Shown here one piece after another: positions 25,006 to 37,283 of a stretch of 64,000 nt of DNA. Every line of letters begins with the position of its first letter. Positions within the stretch are counted from its first letter, which is position 1. A model generated the notes under the pieces. The model ran no database searches and had not been told where the DNA came from. It saw only the letters and a program-made list of their open reading frames with translations. Location of the stretch: assembly GCF_937616625.2 (NCBI RefSeq), contig NC_065571.1, positions 53,739,651 to 53,803,650 on the forward strand. The letters run 5' to 3'. This stretch comes from Mercurialis annua (taxonomy: Eukaryota; Streptophyta; Magnoliopsida; Malpighiales; Euphorbiaceae). A program made the position numbers and the translations under genes.

Positions 25006-25206
25006 TTGGATTGGGATTTCCTCAAGTTCAAATGAACTTGAGAGGGTTTATGTTCACGATTTATATCGTTCATTGTAAAATGAACAGTGTAGATTAATTT
25101 GATTAAAATTATATTTTTTTTATATACACCGTTCATTAAAGTGAACGGTATACACCGTGAAAATGACCTCTCAAGTTTTAAAAAAATTGAGAAAATCCCG
25201 ATCCAA
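25006..25206. mobile_element. Short foldback MITE next to the Stowaway-like unit
   Basis: The left end TTGGATTGGGATTTCCTCAA pairs with the right end, whose inverse is TTGGATCGGGATTTTCTCAA. The inner arms pair through AACTTGAGAGG and a GTTCAT/ATGAAC set around the centre. The unit is 201 bases and non-coding. Confidence 0.65.
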
Positions 25207-26492
25207 CATCTTTTTTTTTATCAAAAATGAGCTCATATGGCAGTGATATATGTATATATTTTCAAACTTTTTTTAATTCTATTAAACACACACCACGTAT
25301 TGATTTCAAGTGATTCTACGGGAGGCATGACACGAGTATGATTTAGAAGAAAAATTGCCGTTCTACATGGTATTTATGTCCGATTTGATAAGAAAGCAAC
25401 GTGAAAATTACTACGTAATAATATCATATATACATTTACGTTATAATCACATAAATATATACTTTTACGAAGAAAGCATTTTACTATTATAAAGTTGCAA
25501 TTTTAGTATATTGCTCTAAAAATCATATAACATAATCGAAATAGCATTATTAGCTAATGTATAAATTACATGTCAATAATTTAAATTAAAGAAATAATAA
25601 GAATCTTCTAATATAAGCAAAATTATGATAGCAACAAATTAATTAATGGGTCTGAAGAGGAATCAAAGTGCCATAATAAATTAGGAATTGTATGTCTATT
25701 TCATTATCTCATAAAATTATCAACATATGGTATACTTCATGACTAGGAAATTAGATAAATATTATGTCATTTTCTTTCTTATCCTTAACTAATTTAAAAT
25801 GATCAATCTTCAATTTCGCAATTAAAGCAATGCCATGTTCATGTTTTATTGTTTATCCTTCATTTCTCATCTAACTTAAGTCCATGAGCCGCCAGTGGCT
25901 GGCCAACAACTGTCGTTTTGCGACAATGACATCTGTACCCATAAGTATCTTGAGGGTTATAATTAAGAATATGATTAAGCCTTACTATATAAGAGTAATT
26001 GATAAATATTATGAATAAATATGATTAAGATAGTTAATTTATTGCAGAGAAATTTATATGCTTTTTGTCTAATGAACATCAAATTACATACTTGTTCATT
26101 TAATCTTGATCAATTTCTGAATAAAATCTTTAAAAAGCTGTTTCTTTTATCGATATTGTTGATGATGATATAAAAAGGATGATATTTTTCGTAGCACATA
26201 ATAATAGGGATAGAACAATATTATATATTTTGACAAAATTATTTTTTATTTAAAATGCGCATGTTTGTTGATTTTAATAAAAAATAATAATTCTATTATA
26301 ATTAAAAAAATATTCTTTGTCTATACCAATTTTTACTGTCAAAATAAAATCACCATAGAATATATGAAAATATATTACTAGTATTGTTTTTTTTTTTTTT
26401 ACGTTCCAATGAATATCAAGAAGACTGCAATGAACCAACGGTTATCAGTAATGTAATACATCCATCATTGAGTTTAGAGATGATAATTTTTT
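25207..26492. other. AT-rich DNA without a recognised feature
   Basis: No gene found. A poly(T) run lies near 26387-26400. Confidence 0.35.
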
Positions 26493-26782
26493 ATGGCTAA
26501 ACCCATCTAGAGGCCCTTATACTATATCATTTTTGTTCAAAAAGCCCCTGTACTATTTTTTTATTCTTCAGGTCCCTCTACTTACATAATTTTAGATTTT
26601 CAGGTCCTTTTTTAGTTTTTTCCAGTCCCTCTACTTACAATTTTTTTGTTCCTCCAGTCCCTCAAAAGGACCTAAAAATCGGAATTTTGTCAAGTACAGG
26701 GACCTGAAGAACAAAAAAATAATACAAGGGCTTTTTGAACAAAAATGATATAGTACAAGGGCCTCTAGATGGGTTTAGCCAT
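26493..26782. mobile_element. Foldback element with near-perfect arms
   Basis: The left end starts ATGGCTAAACCCATCTAGAG and the right end is its exact inverse. The arms are about 90-130 bases and also pair through ACTATATCATTTTTGTTCAA. The inner part repeats GGTCCCTCTACTTAC and CAGTCCCTC. The high identity suggests a younger insertion than the other foldbacks here. Confidence 0.7.
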
Positions 26783-29700
26783 TTTTTATCCATCAAGTAA
26801 ATCTTTTCATCCACCAAATTCATCCAATAGAAGAGGAAAAATCATCTAATTATAATGAGATTCTAACTTTTAATATAAAAAATTCTGTAATTTTTTTACG
26901 TTATAAAGTGTAATTTAATCGCTAAATTTAGTTTATTTTAAAATAAATTAATAAAAATAGAAATTATAAATATATGAATAAATTAATAAATTATATATTT
27001 TTTTAATTCAATAAGTACAAATAATTTTAAATAAATAAACATCATAGTTTATTCATACATTTTTATTCATATTTTAACTAAAATAAGTTAAAATAATTTA
27101 AGCAATTAAAATTTACTTTATTTATATCAATTAAATATAATTTTATAAGAAAATATTTAATTTATTATAAAAAAATCAACATTTTTTGATTTAAAAATGA
27201 TATCACAGGACCTTATTATGATAGTAAAAATTTCACTGAACTTATTTATCCAAAGTTTAAACATAACCTGAATCGAGATTTAGCATATGGAATAGATTGG
27301 ATACTAACTGGTTTACTGGGTCGTATATTTTTAACCAATGAACTTAAATTTGGCATAAATTTAAACTAAATTGCTTTTTAAATCTCAATAATTTTAAACT
27401 TATCGACGAGCATCAATTTTTTTGCATTTTTATAATTACATATCAAAATAAAAAAACTTATTACCATTAAGTTCATTTTTAAAATGAGACATAATTTTAT
27501 TTACGTGGCATTGTACGCATTGTCTCAATCTAATATACGTTTGAAAATCACACAAGCTGCCTGAACAATAATGTGTCAATTTTTTTGACAGTTACACAAT
27601 ACATGTCACCGTCATATAAGCAAAATGAAATTCAAATATAAAAATAGATATTATTACAATAAATTTAGCGATTTGAAATACAATTTGACCAAAATTTAAC
27701 TAAAAATGTCAGAATCATAACAATTTATGTATTACGCAATAAGATTTAACAAAATGTTGGTTAGGTAGAGCAGAGAAGGAAGGTGAAGCCATTATTGCCT
27801 GCAAAGACCTTAACACAATTAATAAACCCTTAATTACACATTCGGTCTCTCATTTCATCTCAAAGGAAAAATAATAATGCAATTGCAGTTGAGTAGTAGC
27901 TGGTTGAACATTGCTTCTTGTGGACTTTTTTTTGGGAGAAATGAAAATGGGCGGTGCTAGTTTAAGAAATCCAAAAATTAAAAAATTGGAATAGTTTTTA
28001 TTGTCAAGCAAAACTGCTACATAGTCAAATAATTATGTCATTGTCTTCTTATTTTAACATCACTCACTAAACCACTTCAAGTTTAGCTTTCACCGTCCCA
28101 TAATTGCTTTTATTAATTGTTTTACAAGATTTGATAAACACTTTAATCAATTTTATTAGAGAAAAGAAAACGTAGCAATTGTAGCCGGGAGGGGTGCATG
28201 GGTCGGGGGCTGCCCCTTCTGCCGGCCAGAGTCCTTGTAGGGGTAGTTTAACTGTCCGTACCGTTCTCTTAAAGTGATAATTCGTTCCAATTTTATTTTT
28301 TTGCATAATTTTTTATTTCCTTTTCGATTATACTATTGGGCCTTTGAAAAAAAATTAAATCAAACAATAAAAAAAAATCATCCTCTAAATAAAAATGATT
28401 AAAAGGTCAATTTGATTCCTGGATTTATAAATAATTGGTCGTCAACTATTTTGATTAAATAAAGACAATATTTTTAATTTTTTTCTCTATTTTGAGGTCA
28501 ATTAATGCAAAAAAATTGGATCATTGTAGCTTTTGAACTTGTTCATATTGTCAGTTTTTAATTAAGCTAAAATTACAAGTGTTTTTAATTGATCAAAATG
28601 ACTAAAAATAAATTATTTAATCTTGAGTCATATGTTAGAGGACCATATTGACCCTCTGTTCAAATGAAAATCGTAACTTGGACACTAATAGCCGGCCAAG
28701 AGCCAGCAATGTGATTAGTTAGATAAGCGTAAGTTTCAGTTTTGTGGATAAGTTGTGATTGAGCAAGATTCCTAGTAAGATGTATTAATGTATTTGATTT
28801 TAAGATGCTGATAACTTGGAACATCATATCACATAGTCAATAGGCCTTGTGAATTGTGATTTTTGAAATACAATTATTGCAAACATCATTTTCTCATTAA
28901 ATCCAATATAATCTGATTTTGTGTTGATTTATTTAGTAAACAAGTAAATAATAACAAATTCGAATTTTACTGCAATTTTTTTTAAAAAAATTGAGATTAG
29001 TATTTTTTTTATTAATACATAGAATCTAATTAGACTAGTTGTTAGTGTTTAAAATTAATATAAACAAGACTATGTTAAAATTTTAAACCGAAATTTCATA
29101 AATGCGCTTAAAGAATCTGGCCAGTTATCGGCTGCTCTGTTTATTGATCTAACATATGAATTCAGGCAAGTCCCACCAAAACTTCATCACAATTCTTAAA
29201 AGGCCTAATTGGACCCCACTCTATCCACAACTTTTGGATATGGATTACCCAAAATTTTCAATTGGGCAACTCAGCCTACGACATTAGGGCGTGGCATACT
29301 CATCCACAGCCTGCACCAATTTCAGATGATCAAAAACTTGTAGAAAATGATGGATAATTATTAATTAATCTCAATTTTGATTTCTATTATTAACTAGAAG
29401 AATTTCAATTATGGATTTTGAGTTTTTTCAATTACCATTCACATAATTTTTATGGGATAATTACAACAACAATATCATGAATTTTAGTATAAATTTTAAA
29501 TTTGGTATTATTTCGTCACTTATATCAGTATTTTTTATCGAAAAATTATTTGGTTTTTCGAATTACAAAATAATAGTAGTTACTATTTTAAGTTATCAAA
29601 AATAAAATTCTGTATAAAATATACTAAAACTGTGGTTTATTTTATAGATATTAAGTTAACCCTTTTCTTCTATGTACTATGTTCTTTTGATCCAAATATT

Positions 29701-31291
29701 AATAACTTGAGGACATTAATTAATTAATTAATTAAAAACTAGAACAACTGGGATAAGAGGGTCCCCACAATACCCGGGTATGCACGTAAGTAATTGATTC
29801 AATTGAAAGATATGAGGCATAAGATCCCACCATATATAACAAAAGTGACCCATATAGTATATAATTTAACTAACTGATCCTCAGAAGAAATTGAGAATGT
29901 CCTAAAAAGGATCAATAAGGCCACTCTGCCCTTCCACTGCAGGACCCTCACCCATTTTACCAATTACACCCTCTACATATGGCTATTGGACTAGATAATT
30001 ATTTTGGAGAATCCCTTCAACTTTAAAACTTTGGATTAGGCAAAGTATCCATCCACCAAACTTTAAATTGTTTATTTTATTTGACAAAAAAAGAATATAT
30101 TATTAATTTGAGGATTTACAATGAAGTAGGATTCTTTTGTCAACATAGTTTTATCAAGTTTCACAAAATAAAGAAATTATTCTAGAACCCAGAAACATAT
30201 ATATATATATATAATTTTTCTAAAAGATGTTCTCAACTTAGATCTAATTATTTTAGCTTATAAATTTGGATGACCCCCTGCTAGTTAGTTTAGCCCTATT
30301 TGATAACTGTATTTTTACAGCTCTCATCATTTTTTAATATAGTTGATTCAATGTGTTAAGAATCCGATTTTGTAATTTTCGTTTTTATTAATGGAAATTT
30401 TAACTTTTGACAAAAAAGATGTTCTTAACTGTTTAATAAACGACCGTATAATATTCATCTATGAATTGATGAATATCAATTGATTTGTAAGTGAATCCAA
30501 CTAATAATGATTTTTTTAGTATAAATATATATTTTAAATGTAAAGTGGATGTGATTTATTACTAGATTCTATTTAGAATACATTTTTTTTCATTTCACTT
30601 TAATATGTAACTTTTTCAATTGATTTTTACTCTAAATTATATGCAGTCGATCTTTTATTACTTAATTGAATATTTGAAATTTAGATTAGGCAAAGTATCT
30701 AAATTTAGTATCCATCCACCAAAGCTCTTTCTCTTTGAATTATTTATTTGAGTGCTTTACAACAAATTAGGACTCTTTTCTATCATCAAGATTTTTAGAA
30801 AATTGTACTGGCAAATTGAAGGACAAATTACATCATGTTGTTAAGACACTGTAAAATAAGTTGTTTTTAGTCATAAATAAAATACTACAGATTTAAACTT
30901 AATTTATTTCATTAAGCGGTCGAAATCATTTCCCTTCGAAGGCAATTAATAAAGTAATTATAATAGACTAATGCTAACACACTTATTAGTTATGGCAGGC
31001 ACTGGGTCACATTTCGTTTTCAGATTCAATCCTTACTTATTTAACTAAAATTTGAGCAATTATCAATTACACTCTTATTACGTAATTAAGTTATAGGTTA
31101 ATTTTGTTCATTTTTAGGTTAATAGTGCTATTTAAGTAGATTTTTCTGTATTTTTCATATTGCTTGTTTTTGAAGTTTTTCTTGCCTCATCCCTATATCT
31201 GTTATTCACATCTTCTTGTATTTTTTTAAGGGAAAAAAATTATAACCTAAGAATTTCTCTGTTAGGGAACTTAATTAATAAAATTGATGCT
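26783..31291. other. Long AT-rich gene-free stretch with one GC-rich patch
   Basis: No convincing exons were found on either strand. At about 28180-28255 lies a conspicuous GC-rich patch (TGTAGCCGGGAGGGGTGCAT and GGGGGCTGCCCCTTCTGCC) in otherwise AT-rich DNA. It gives no recognisable protein. An (AT)n run sits near 30196-30212. GTTTTTATTAATGGAAATTT followed by a short A-run near 30385-30417 may be another retroposon tail. Confidence 0.4.
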
Positions 31292-31294
31292 TTA

Positions 31295-31720
31295 GGCCTC
31301 ACTTGATTCGTGAATGTATACTTCAGGGAAAGTATATTTTCCGAAAAGTTAATTACTGAGGAAGTTAGTAGAAAGAAAATTGATAATTGTTTTTCTTGGT
31401 TTACTTACTAACTTTCCGGAAAATTATAATTTAATTTTAATTAATTAAAAATTTAAAGACGATATCATCCTTAATAACTAACTAGGCTAATTAAATGTAG
31501 AGATATAGTTGTATTTTCTATCAACTTAACTAGGGAAGTTCTAGTTACCTAGCTTTGGGTAGGGAAGTCACTTCCCTAAGCAAAGGTCCCTAATCAAAGA
31601 AAAGTCAAATTGCTAACTTTCCGGAAAATAACACGTATAAGTTGAATTAAGTAAGAAAATTTTGCTACTTTCTAGAAAGTTAAATTTCCCTTACTCATTT
31701 ACCCCCAACCAAGCGAGACC
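31295..31720. mobile_element. Tourist-like MITE (PIF/Harbinger type)
   Basis: The left end is GGCCTCACTTGATTCG and the inverse of the right end is GGTCTCGCTTGGTTGG. TTA flanks both sides (31292-31294 and 31721-31723), the target preference of PIF/Harbinger elements. Inner palindromic pairs include TAACTTTCCGGAAAAT repeated in both halves. It is 426 bases without coding sequence. Confidence 0.7.
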
Positions 31721-32086
31721 TTAATCTATGGCAACTAATATCCGCTCACTTCTTTGTTTCCTAATCTACCATATTATATTGTCTTAATACTAATAAAAAT
31801 ATATATTTTATTAAATATTATTCGATTATAAAAAATTATTTTGTTATAGCTATATCTTTCCAATTAAATAATCTAAGCATAACTTTACTCATTTAATAGT
31901 TACTGAATAATTTTGTGTTGATGCCGATTCCAATCTATTGTAACAAAGACAACAAAAAATTAATAATTTCCATGCACGAGAAAAAAAACACTAAATTGAT
32001 CCATAGAGTAGACTTGACTTTTTTTTCAATTGAGCTATAATTGATAAATTTAAATATTTAATTCAAATTGATAAAAGCATCAAACA

Positions 32087-32089
<3 letters not shown>

Positions 32090-32124
<35 letters not shown>
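32090..32124. repeat. (AT)n microsatellite
   Basis: An uninterrupted AT dinucleotide run of about 35 bases. It is the longest such run in the window. Confidence 0.9.
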
Positions 32125-32126
<2 letters not shown>

Positions 32127-32427
32127 CAATTAGGGTTACTTATTATTATCTCTTTGAATTTAGATCTAAAACACTAATTTTCTCTCAGTTAAAATAAAAA
32201 TATCCCCCCCCCCTCATTTTTTTATTTCCGTCAACCAAAATTCCCTGAGGGGTTGTTTAGTTAAAGAAAATAGGTCGTTTCGGTTAAAGAAAACTAAAAT
32301 GTAAGGGGAGAAATATTTTTTTTAAATCTCATGGAGAAAACTGTATTTTATAGATAAACACATGAGGTAATAGTGATTAATCCTTACAATTATTACAAAA
32401 GCATCATTTCGTTCTTTATATATATTT

Positions 32428-32938
32428 GGGAAGTTTAGCAAAATACCTAAAAAACTACAAATATTTGCAAAATTTAACTCATAAACTGAAAGTTTGCAAA
32501 CGTACCTAAAAATTTTAAATATTTATTTTTTACTCCGCAGTTTCAAATAGTTGCAAACAGTTTGAAACAGTTTTAAAAAACATAATTTGTAACCGTTTTA
32601 CAAAACTTTTCGCATACAGTTTCAAATAGAGTTTCAAACGGTTTTTAAAAAAAATTACATTTTGAAACTGTTTTATAAACCGTTTCAAAAATAGTTTATA
32701 ATAGGGTTTCAAACGGTTTATAACAGTTTATTAAAAAATAATTTGAAACCGTTTTCAAAAACAGTTTCAAACGGTTTCTAATAAACAGTTTCAAATACAG
32801 TTTCAAACAGTTTACAGAGTATTTTTACAAATTTTCAGAGAAAAATAAATTTTCGGAAAAAAGGTAAAAAAATAGATTTTCAAAAACGGAATATTTTTAC
32901 AAATATTTTTAAAAACGGAGTATTTTCTGCAATTTTCC
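32428..32938. repeat. Foldback element with a GTTTCAAACNGTTT array inside
   Basis: The left end GGGAAGTTTAGCAAAATACC pairs with the right end, whose inverse reads GGAAAATTGCAGAAAATACT. Between 32537 and 32815 there are more than a dozen copies of GTTTCAAA, CAGTTTCAAA, GAAACAGTTT and AAACGGTTT in both directions, so the core is a dense field of small palindromes. A frame happens to stay open on the minus strand but is only a product of the repeats. Confidence 0.5.
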
Positions 32939-32960
32939 TATACATTTTTCTCAATTTGGA

Positions 32961-34061
32961 TCCATAAAACAACGTTTTAGCAACGGATTTTAGTGACGGA
33001 TCTAAAATCCGTCGCTATTTTTTCGATTAGCGACGGATCTAAAATCCGTTGCTAAACACCACATTAAATTGGCGGGAATGATCCCGCCAACTTTAGCGAC
33101 GGATTTTCCGTCGCTAATGTTGGCGGGAGTAGTCCCGCCAATTGTTTTGATAAAATTTAGCGACAGATTTTAAAATCCGTCGCTAATTACTGGCGGGAAT
33201 ACTCCCGCCTTTTATTTTCCGCAATTAACGACGGATTTTAAAATCCGTCGCTAAATTATGCCTTTTGCGACGGAATTTAGTGACGGATTTCAAATCCGTC
33301 GCTAATTTTCAATGTCAAAAAAAATTAAAAGACATTTAATATTATTTAAGATAGTATTTAATAAAAAAATAATTATTAATTTTTTAATTAAATTTATATT
33401 ATTATAATATAACGTTTTTATTTATAAAATAATAATTAAATATTATTTATGAAATAATAATTATATATTATTTATTTATTTAAAGTATATAAATATTTTA
33501 ATAAAATTATTAATTATAAAAAAATTATCTTAGAATGCGGGTTTAAATTATGGAAACAAATATTTGTTGTTTTTAGTTAACATTTAAGTATAATATACAT
33601 AAATATATAACATAAATATGAGCTGGTTAAGGTGGAGTTGTGCGCGGGAGAACTACAAGGTTAAAGAGTCTTGAGGGATGGGAGACCTACTGAGAAGTTA
33701 GCGAAAATTGACAGGTGGATGCGGGTGGATGAGTGACGGAGGGCGCGGATGAGGGATTGATTAAATAAAAAATTTATTTTACGATGTAATTTTTAAATTT
33801 TTAAATTTTTTTAAAATTAGTGACGGATTTAAATTCGTCGCTAAATCCGTCGCTAATTAGCGACGGATTTAAAATTCCGTCGCTAAAATGGAGACCAAAA
33901 TCCGTTGCAAAATTTTTTTCCCGTCGTTATCAAACGTTGCGACCAAAAAGGTTGCGACGCACTGTTTCCGTCGCAAATCCATCGCTAAACGTGTTTAGCG
34001 ATGGATTTTGGTCATTTAGCGACGGAAAAATCCGTCGCTAAATGGCTGTTTTCTAGTAGTG
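32961..34061. mobile_element. CACTA-type element with TTAGCGACGGATTTT palindromes and GGCGGGA palindromes
   Basis: The right end, read inversely, is CACTACTAGAAAACAGCC followed by ATTTAGCGACGGA, a typical CACTA-type terminus. The left end near 32961 (CCATAAAACAACGTTTTAGC) is a decayed match. Within the first 350 bases there are many TTAGCGACGGA copies facing their inverse, TCCGTCGCTAA. Interspersed are three palindromic GGCGGGA/TCCCGCC pairs at 33069-33090, 33120-33141 and 33191-33210. The last 270 bases again hold TTAGCGACGG copies. The roughly 400-base centre is AT-rich, followed by a less AT-rich block (33618-33760). No transposase is present. Confidence 0.6.
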
Positions 34062-36439
34062 AAATATAAACTGAAATTAAATAAGAATTTTTCAGTTAAT
34101 TAAGTGTGAGCAAGTTTAGGGATATAAAAGTTTAAACAGAGGACTAATAATCTAATTTAGATGATCAAACAAAGTAAAGCAAAAACTTTGGGACTTGAGT
34201 TGTAATGAACAGCATTAGCAGAAGCCAGAAAAGCAGCATTAATAAAAGCCATGTCTGAAGCTTGTTTTTGATAATTAGGGAGCCTAATCTGTAATTTACT
34301 TATTTTAAAAGAAGATTAAAGCTTTAGTAGTACTATTTGTTGCTACACATAAAAGCAATTAAAACGTAACCGATACAGCATCAAATTATCTGAAAAATCA
34401 TAAAATGTAGTCATAAATATTGGTTTAGTTACCAAAACTTCCTACATTTCTTTTAACTAAGATAGATCCATTGAAAAACAAAATTAAAGTGCAATAATGT
34501 ACAATAATGAAAGCAACAAGTAAAAATACAAAACTTCTTACATTTAATTATTACTATTTGTTTTAATCTAAATTTTCAGTTGTTTATTAATATAATTAAA
34601 ATGGCAGGCCAGGTCCAAATCAATTAGTACAATAGTAATTTTAGTTATAATTGTTGTTGTTATCCATAATGTTCAAATATATTGGTAATTATTAATAGCA
34701 ATAAGAGAAAAATAATTTAGATATTTTATTTCTTTTAATGATAAAACCAGGCGAAACAGACAAGTATAATAAAAATCGAGGGACAAGTATAATAATAAGG
34801 ATTTTTTTAGTATTTGTATTTAATCCAATAAGTGTAATAGAGTGTGCGCGCAATATATATCATTTTATTTTATAGCTCATTGGTTGAGATGGAGTAAGGA
34901 AAAATGAGTCTTCTAACAATGCAAAAGGTGTTAGAAAATTTCTTAAATATCAAAATTCTATATGTTTAACGTCGCCGCTAAAATTTTATTTTTAGATTTT
35001 TATTTTCTTTCATTTTTTTGGTAGATCGATTATTCGGTTTCATGTGTTTTTCTAAATTTTTTTATTTCAATTGATTTACGTTGTACTATAATGTTTTTTT
35101 CGATGAAATATATTTCTGTTAATATATATATTCAAATATTTAATTTTGATCCTGTAAAATATAAATAATGTTACATTATTTGTCAAACTTATATATCCGT
35201 AATCCAGATTTGTAATGCTTATGGAAGACCGTGCTGAGTTGGTGAAATAGATTTTTTATTTATTTGTTTATATAAGACGATATGTGAAACTGATATGTGC
35301 TGCTTCGGCACAAAACGTCTGTTTTATTTTAAATTATTTATAATTTTCGTGAATTTCTTACAATTATAATTACTTCGGAGTGGAGTTAATAATATCTATT
35401 GCCACTTTCAAAAGAAAAAAATGATCAATTACTCACTTGAAATAGCTCTCATAATATACCTTTTTCATGCAATAAAAGACGAAAATAAAAAAATGAGTTG
35501 CCATCATTCACATTTAATAGAAGGAAAAGAAACACCATTGTCACACAATTACTTATTAAGACCACCACGTCATATTATAGGACGATTAAGTCAGGGGATA
35601 GAAAACGTGTCTAATAATTTACTTCATCAAGCAATTAGTGATTTTAGTCAATTTAATTTTCAATTTGACAAAATTTCTACCAAATCCATTTATCAGATTG
35701 TTTATCCAACAGTCAAAAATTAATGAATTTAATACATTAAATAAATATGTAAACATCAACTACTTAAATTAACTGCAATAAAATCAATTTAATTTAATTA
35801 AAGATCCTGAGTTCCTATCTTAAATATATAAGTGTATAAAATTTTTGGAGAACTTTTTTTATTTGCTTGTATAGTCCTCTCAATAATCTAATATGTATAC
35901 AATGGTAGGAAGTTATAATAATGATCTACATTAAAATTTATTTATTTTAATTATTTTTACTAATTTATTTTTCAATATTTGATAATAAACTAGAAATATT
36001 TATATTTTATATTATCAATTGAATATTAATAAAGTTAAGATCATAAATTAATGCCAAAATTATAATTTTTTTATAGAAAATAATGTAATTATAAAAAATT
36101 AATTGTCAAACTAAATTATAAATAATTATTAATTAATTAAATAAATAACAAATGAAATTACAATAATAATTTATATATAAAAATAATTTATTAAATTATA
36201 TTTTTAGTTTAAACTGAAAATATTATAAAAATGATTTATTAATTTTTTTAGTTTATACTGAAAATATTATATAATAAATAATAATGTATAAAATACATAA
36301 TACTACTTAAATTTGTAGAATAAGTATATAACGCTACAGATGTGCCACACCATTTGTGCAACAAACCAATGAGGCGTTTGCCATGTGTGAATATTTAATG
36401 ATAAAAAAATAAGCAATAAATAATAATTCTATATCGTAA
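34062..36439. other. AT-rich DNA with one unconvincing open frame
   Basis: A 100-codon frame at 35421-35723 (plus) encodes a His/Ile-rich sequence (MINYSLEIALIIYLFHAIKD at its start) with no recognised domain and no promoter or splice context. I do not call it a gene. The rest is plain AT-rich DNA. Confidence 0.35.
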
Positions 36440-36955
36440 ATATGTATTGGCTTGTTGCTCTCAATCAAAAGGAGTCCAGGCGGGTTCATCGTCTTTGAGG
36501 CCTGAAAATGCTCTTCTTAATTGGACTACGATAGCTGGAAGAGGAGCGGATACTGGAACTGGTTCAAGGGCTAGGAGTGAAAGTTAGGCTGTCTAAGATG
36601 TGAGCTCAGCTAGTATGTCGGAGCTATTACTGATCGGCGTGTGTTAAGCATATAATAAGTTTTCCTTCTCAGAGCAGGCCATCCATTTCTTTTTTTGTGT
36701 ATAATAATCGTGAACGTATGACTTGTAGTGCGGCCTATGTACTGCTTGCGGTACGAACTGCTCTTCCTACTGCATTCCTTTTTTTTTTGAGGGACTGCGT
36801 TCGTGAGGTGAGAGTGGCCCTGAACGAAAGATAACAATTCTACCACGGCTGCTACTAAACTGCCTCTACTACAATTAGAAAAGGGAGAGAGAAAGCATAA
36901 AAATAACGTGGCACGTCCGTTGTGTGGGATAAACACTCAAATTTGTAATATTGCG
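36440..36955. other. Less AT-rich block, possible organelle-derived DNA
   Basis: This block is distinctly richer in G and C than its surroundings, with sharp edges. It lacks plant exon structure and its style (GAGGTGAGAGTGGCCCTGAA, TGCGGTACGAACTGC) resembles non-coding plant mitochondrial DNA. The minus strand has a 108-codon open frame (36936-36610) with no recognised domain. The mitochondrial reading is inference only. It could equally be an unrecognised repeat. Confidence 0.35.
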
Positions 36956-36978
36956 ATAAAAATTTCATTATCTATAAT

Positions 36979-37283
36979 AGGCAAAATGACAAAAAGAACC
37001 AAATTTTTCATTAAAGTTTCATAAAAGTGCAAATCTTTCGATTTTATTCAATTTGTCTTTAAACACATGATTTCGTTTCAATAATATTCAACTATTTAAT
37101 TTTTCTCATGTGGCGCTGATGTGGCAATGCCACACATCAGCACCACATAAATAAAATTGTGTAATTGGACATAATTGAAAAGAAATCACGCATTTTAAGA
37201 CAAATCAGATAAAATAAAAAATATTACACTTTTATAAAACTTTCATGAAAGATTTGACCTTTTTTTTAGTCATTTCACCTTTT
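36979..37283. mobile_element. Foldback element
   Basis: The left end AGGCAAAATGACAAAAAGAA pairs with the right end, whose inverse is AGGTGAAATGACTAAAAAAA. The arms pair further through AGTTTCATAAAAGTG and TTTGTCTTTAAA. The centre is the palindrome GATGTGGCAATGCCACACATC. It is 305 bases and non-coding. Confidence 0.6.

Noticed and set aside
28067..28306. 79-codon minus-strand frame across the GC-rich patch
   Set aside because: The only distinctive part (GLWPAEGAAPDPCTPPGYN) comes from the GC-rich patch; the flanks are low-complexity and no family is recognised.
32530..32712. 60-codon minus-strand frame of Phe, Lys and Leu
   Set aside because: It is a translation of GTTTCAAAC-type repeats, not a gene.
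32961..34061. A CRISPR-like array was considered because of regular TTAGCGACGG repeats
   Set aside because: The copies face each other as palindromes, spacing is irregular, the genome is a plant and CACTA-type ends frame the region.
35421..35723. 100-codon frame beginning MINYSLEIALIIYLF
   Set aside because: No domain, no splice or promoter context. Chance open frames of this size occur in AT-rich DNA.
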